In this document: in pieces, positions 35,321 through 38,962 of the stretch
How the letters are laid out: each line of letters starts with the position of its first letter
Position numbering within the stretch: the stretch's first letter is position 1
DNA from: Parachlorella kessleri
Taxonomy: Eukaryota > Chlorophyta > Trebouxiophyceae > Chlorellales > Chlorellaceae
Direction: 5' to 3'
Assembly (NCBI GenBank): GCA_001598975.1
Contig: BBXU01001795.1
Span: 1-38,962, forward strand
DNA length: 38,962 bases
Notes under the pieces: model-generated
Database searches by the model: none
Seen by the model: only the letters and a program-made list of their open reading frames with translations
Told to the model about the DNA's origin: nothing
Program-made: the position numbers and the translations under genes

Positions 35321-35781
35321 CAGGCTCATTCTGCTTTGAACACGTGTGTCTAGATGCAAATTAGCTACTGATAGTTTCTATCTACCAAATCCAGCTAAGA
35401 ACCAATGTAAGCTAGGATGATGTATGCCCTACCGTGCCCTGTCCTCGGCTTGTGGCGCACATGCAGATACATTGCCACCTGCACGAGCTGGAGAAGGTGC
35501 AGAATGGCGGCTAGATAATGACCAGGTGAGCGAGTTTGTTACGGGCATCGGGGCTATAGCACCCGCCCGGGTAAAGACTGGCACACAGACTTGCATGGGG
35601 CAGTACGATCCCTTTCGGTACTGTAGGAATCCCATCCGCTGGGCTTCAAGCTAAATGATTCGGCCTTGCAGGACGGAAAGTCGAACGTCTAGCGTGCTTT
35701 GTAGTACGTTGGAGAGCCTAGCCTAACCTTGGCGATACCGTTGAGGGGACTTCTAGACTCTGACGCACACTGCTGAGCAGC
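35321..35781. other. Intergenic region, UGGT to YLMG-like gene
   Basis: 461 bp between two genes on the same strand. After the UGGT poly(A) signal at 35406-35410 about 370 bp remain as the likely upstream region of the YLMG-like gene. Small open frames show no recognisable domain. Confidence 0.45.
35406..35410 (+). terminator. TGTAA poly(A) signal of UGGT
   Basis: TGTAA lies 86 bp after the UGGT stop codon, the closest stop-to-signal distance in the window and therefore the most convincing green-algal poly(A) signal here. Confidence 0.6.
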
Positions 35782-37199
35782 ATGCAGCACGTTGCTTGTC
35801 CGAAGAGGCTTCCCGGAACTGTTTCACTCAGCCAGCCACAGCTCAGGCGCACAGTGCTCCGATGCAGGAAACCCCTGCGTGCAGTGCGCTGCGCTGCCAG
35901 CCCCTTCTCGCAGCCTCCAGTGTCTAACCCGATCATCCGACTGGCAGCTGCAGCAGCAAATTTGTTGACAGCAGCGAAGCAGAGACTGCAGCAGGCGGTT
36001 GCTGAAACAGTGAGGCAGACCAACGAAGAGGTGAGCTGGATGTGCTTATGATCTTGCTGGTCTTGGGAGGTTACTGCGGCGTCACACTGGTGATGCTGTC
36101 CGGAATGTATTTAGCAGGCGACGTTCCCTCTTGCTAGGATGGTATGGGATGCGCAGGGGTTTGTTTGCTTGGAATGTGGTTGCAGTGGTTGTTATGAGGT
36201 CCCAGTGGGTGTGGCGCCTGGCGAGCTGTGCACGGCAGTGTGTCCCTGTGGAGTGACCTTGTGGCGGGAAAGCTATTTTGGAAATGCACCTGCAACTGGA
36301 TGTTGGCTGACCTGGTACCATGCCAGCCCCAGCCCCCCAATTTACTGGTTCCTGTTGCAGGCTGTAAACTTCCAAATTAAGCAGTCTGCAAGGCAGCTGC
36401 GCATATTGGCCGCAGTGGCTCCCTTTGCAGCCGTCAGTGGCAGCGCAGATACCCTCTTTATCGTCACTAAGGCTGTGGCCTCCTTCATCAAGGTGTGTAC
36501 CCGGACCGTGTTCGGGTATCCTTTGTGCAACAAGCCTTGACGTGTGCGTCTGCACTTAGATTGGCCTGGGACCTTAGCTTCTGTTTCTGGGTTTGTGCCT
36601 GTCGTGTCCCTGTCAAGTGCGCAAATAAGGTCGCTGTCTTTTGTGCGCTGCAGCTGTACCTGCTGCTTCTATTCCTACGCGTGCTGCTGAGCTGGTTCCC
36701 CACCTTCCAGTGGTGGGACCAGCAGCCTTGGCTCGCCCTCCGCCAGGTTGGTGGTTGGGTGGGTGGCTCTGCAGATGCAGCCAAGAGTTTGTTGTGGGGA
36801 CGGGGGATATAATGGTACACTTTATGCAACTTGGAGAGTGGGGTGACTGTAACAACTTGCCTTCTAGCACGCTTGCCTCCCTATCGATGAATGTGCACGG
36901 CAGGTGGGGCTAGTAGGGGAACAATGGCTGCATGGATGGTGGAGGTTCAATGCTTTATACCTGCTTCCACCTATGCACGTTGTTGGGGTATGAGTATGAA
37001 CCCTAACTTTGCTTCTTGCAAGCCTCACTAAGGGTGCTACCCCTGCTGCCAGGTCACCGACCCGTACCTCAAGCTGTTCAATGGGCTGGTGCCGCCCCTG
37101 CTGGGCAGCATTGACCTTACACCCCTGTTCGGCTTCTTCATCCTGCAATTCCTGGCGGGCGCACTGGATGTGGGTGACGAGGAGGCGCGCTATTGGTAA
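35782..37199 (+). CDS. YGGT/YLMG-family chloroplast membrane protein (YLMG2-like)
   Basis: Four exons, all phase 0: 35782-36030, 36361-36492, 36654-36746, 37053-37199 (TAA); 621 nt, 206 aa. The first 45 or so residues are rich in Arg, Gln, Ser and Pro (KRLPGTVSLSQPQLRR; RCRKPLRAVRCAAS), which suggests a plastid transit peptide. Exon 2 has a hydrophobic segment (ILAAVAPFAAVSGSADTLF). Exons 3 and 4 carry the YGGT signature: LYLLLLFLRVLLSWFPTF, QQPWLALRQ, VTDPYLKLFNGLVPPLLG, IDLTPLFGFFILQFLAG. YGGT proteins in plastids act in nucleoid distribution (YLMG1) or cytochrome b6 heme attachment (CCB3); the LLSWFP...DPYL spacing looks closest to YLMG2, whose role is less clear. No TGTAA was found between its stop and 38452. 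Confidence 0.85.
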
Positions 37200-38452
37200 T
37201 ATGGAGTGTTTGCGATGGTGGCAGGGAGTGTGGTGACTGGTAACGGGGAGGGCCGAGCGGTCTGTGCCCCCTGCAATGTGTGTTGTGCTCTTGCTGGCCA
37301 TGTTCCAGGCACAGCCATGGGTTGCATATCATCTGGTCTCTGGCATACCATGCTTGCTTGACTACCCATGAGGCCCTGGTGTGGTGTCCCCTGGGCAACT
37401 GGCACTAGCCATTGTCGTACTTGATTGCCTTGTGGTGCCTTGGGCTGCAACTCAATGCGTTCTCCGCTATGGGGCAGTTGTGCAGAGCTGTCATTGTGTC
37501 TTGTAGCCGTCTGTTATGGACCTTGATCAAATCTTTCTTACTGTGGCAAGAAGTCTCCATGAAACCTGCTCTTCAGGGAAGGACAGCGGAGAACTACATG
37601 GTGCGCTCTGCCAGCGGACAAAATAACAAGTGTTTTCTTACTACTCCCAGCTGGAGTGGCTACTATTTTGTGAAACACGCCACCATGCCGTGCCAAAGCT
37701 ACGCTCCAGCTCCAGCAGGCTGGGGCTGCTCTAGACAAGGAAGTGACAGCAGGCATACATCCAATGGCTGCTGCCATGCTTTGGGTGCCACTCAGACCTG
37801 ATTAATAAGCATGGAAGAGTAGCCGAAGCGCAGGGTGAGGTCGCTCAGGTACTCCAGGGCTGATAGGAGGCCTACCATTCCCAGACTCGATCAAGAGATC
37901 TGTGGTACAAGCCGCCAAGTGCAGTCTTAGCGGCACTAGTGGCCGAGCAGTGGGGGCCGTGCACTGGTTGACATGCCATGGAAGCCGTGAAAGGTGTGTA
38001 GGGACGCCCTCCGTGCAGCCCTCACAGTGTCAAGCAGAGCGACATGTGCGCATGTTTGTGCCAAGGTGGTGCTCAGTTATAGCTTGTGCTGAAGTGAGAA
38101 GCGGCCGAACAGAGGATTACAGGATTTTTCGTTTTCGTGCATGTTTTCGTTCGTGTGCTGAGTTGTCCAGTTCCAGCGTGGACACCTTTCAAAACTGGCG
38201 CGAAGCAGAAATGTGTATTCTGCGCTCTGCATCGAACGCTACCTGGGATCTGACTATCAGGCCCATCTGTGGTCCAGTGTCGTAACTTAGCACTAGGTTT
38301 GCATAGTACGCTTTCTTTTATCACATTCGACTTGATCACTTGCTGCAACTAGCCTTGTTTGCTGGGCTTCATAAAGCCAAGAAGCTATATAGTTACAAGA
38401 ACTGTAGGCACGGCCCGAGCAATCCTTTCATGACACCTCACTCTGCGGCGGC
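37200..38452. other. Intergenic region
   Basis: About 1.25 kb between the YLMG-like stop and the start of the RGG-rich gene. It should hold a 3' untranslated region and a promoter. Open frames at 37412-37801 and 37902-38285 (129 and 127 codons) show no domain, transit peptide or splice continuation that I can support. No RNA gene was seen. Confidence 0.4.
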
Positions 38453-38962
38453 ATGAGCTCAAGGCCTCCGGCGTTTGCCGGCCGAGGTGACGGGGGAAGC
38501 TCCCTCAGGGCACGTGATGCCCATGAAGGGTGCGTATAGGCGCTCTTATAGGAGCCGTACTGGTTTGTGCATATACATCTTGCCCCGGAGGGAGGCCAGC
38601 AAAGGGCCTGCGCAGGGTGTTGCAGCCATGTGTACATACTGCAGCATTGAAAAAACAAGAGACGTCTTCCCTGCTCTGTGTGCAGTGGCGGACAAGGGGG
38701 CCGGGGCGGCGGCCGCGGCAGGCGGCTGCTGAACCGTGGCATGACAAACAACGGGAACTACTTTGGGGCTCGCAACCAGCCCCTGGGCGGCGGCCTGCTG
38801 ACAGCCTCCGAGGACAAGTCCAACGTGAGTCAGCTGGTGCCAGGCTGTGCAAGCTGGGGGTTAACTCCGGTGCAGGCAGTAGCTCCCTGTCGTTCTGGCC
38901 TGCGAGCCTGGGCCGGCTGAGAAGGGCGCCTGACTGCATGCTCTTTGAGCCCGGGGGGGGGG
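38453..38962 (+). CDS. RGG/glycine-rich protein, 5' part (partial)
   Basis: Two coding exons, 38453-38529 and 38686-38824, joined in phase 2 (CATGAAGG|GTGCGT to GTGTGCAG|TGGC); the next donor is AAC|GTGAGT and the gene runs off the right edge. The encoded 72 residues start MSSRPPAFAGRGDGG, pass through an RGG box (GGQGGRGGGRGRR) spanning the junction, then NNGNYFGARNQPLGGG and LLTASEDKSN. RGG boxes bind RNA and are usually methylated on arginine, so an RNA-binding or nucleolar protein is a reasonable guess, but no folded domain is visible. The start is the first ATG in frame with the RGG exon; a longer 5' end cannot be excluded. Confidence 0.55.
38953..38962. other. Run of ten G at the window end
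   Basis: The window ends in an uninterrupted G10 tract within the last intron. It may be a real homopolymer or the low-quality edge of a contig. Confidence 0.5.

Noticed and set aside
1..38962. CRISPR arrays, transposons, tRNA and rRNA genes, bacterial or viral insertions
   Set aside because: I scanned both strands and found no evenly spaced repeats, transposase or reverse-transcriptase motifs, terminal repeats or cloverleaf candidates that I could defend.

Overview
The window is nuclear DNA from a photosynthetic eukaryote, most likely a chlorophyte green alga. The evidence is a moderately GC-rich sequence, genes packed with short exons and GT...TGCAG introns, chloroplast-targeted membrane proteins of plant/algal type, a plant-type mitochondrial ATP synthase small subunit, and TGTAA motifs (the green-algal poly(A) signal) after several stop codons. 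I saw no bacterial operon, CRISPR array, transposon, tRNA or rRNA.

Layout, left to right. 30-176 (+): last exon of an ATP synthase subunit f/FB15-like protein. 1314-5926 (-): complete eIF3e gene, 9 exons, 422 aa. 6195-7844 (+): chloroplast DUF4079 membrane protein, 5 exons, 260 aa. 8727-12073 (+): BRCT protein whose C-terminal half looks like a BAH domain, about 629 aa. 12310-13057 (-): small four-exon plant/algal zinc-ribbon protein, 104 aa. 13675-15472 (+): secreted type I membrane protein, about 235 aa. 15999-19635 (-): complete eIF2-beta gene, 10 exons, 284 aa. 19915-35320 (+): complete UDP-glucose:glycoprotein glucosyltransferase (UGGT), 36 exons, about 1730 aa, filling 40% of the window. 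35782-37199 (+): YGGT/YLMG chloroplast membrane protein, 4 exons, 206 aa. 38453 to beyond the right edge (+): start of an RGG-rich protein.

The genes are unrelated housekeeping functions: two translation-initiation subunits, ER glycoprotein folding control, plastid membrane proteins and a probable chromatin protein. They sit as alternating divergent and convergent pairs. Short shared upstream regions (268, 617 and 279 bp) separate eIF3e/DUF4079, zinc-ribbon/type I protein and eIF2-beta/UGGT.

The most unusual signal is in splicing. By following conserved protein sequence and codon phase across every junction, I find five introns with a GC rather than GT donor among about 74 resolved introns, including two in a row in eIF3e. 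The second is the BRCT plus BAH-like domain combination. All gene models were built by eye from phase and family similarity; no search or alignment was run.
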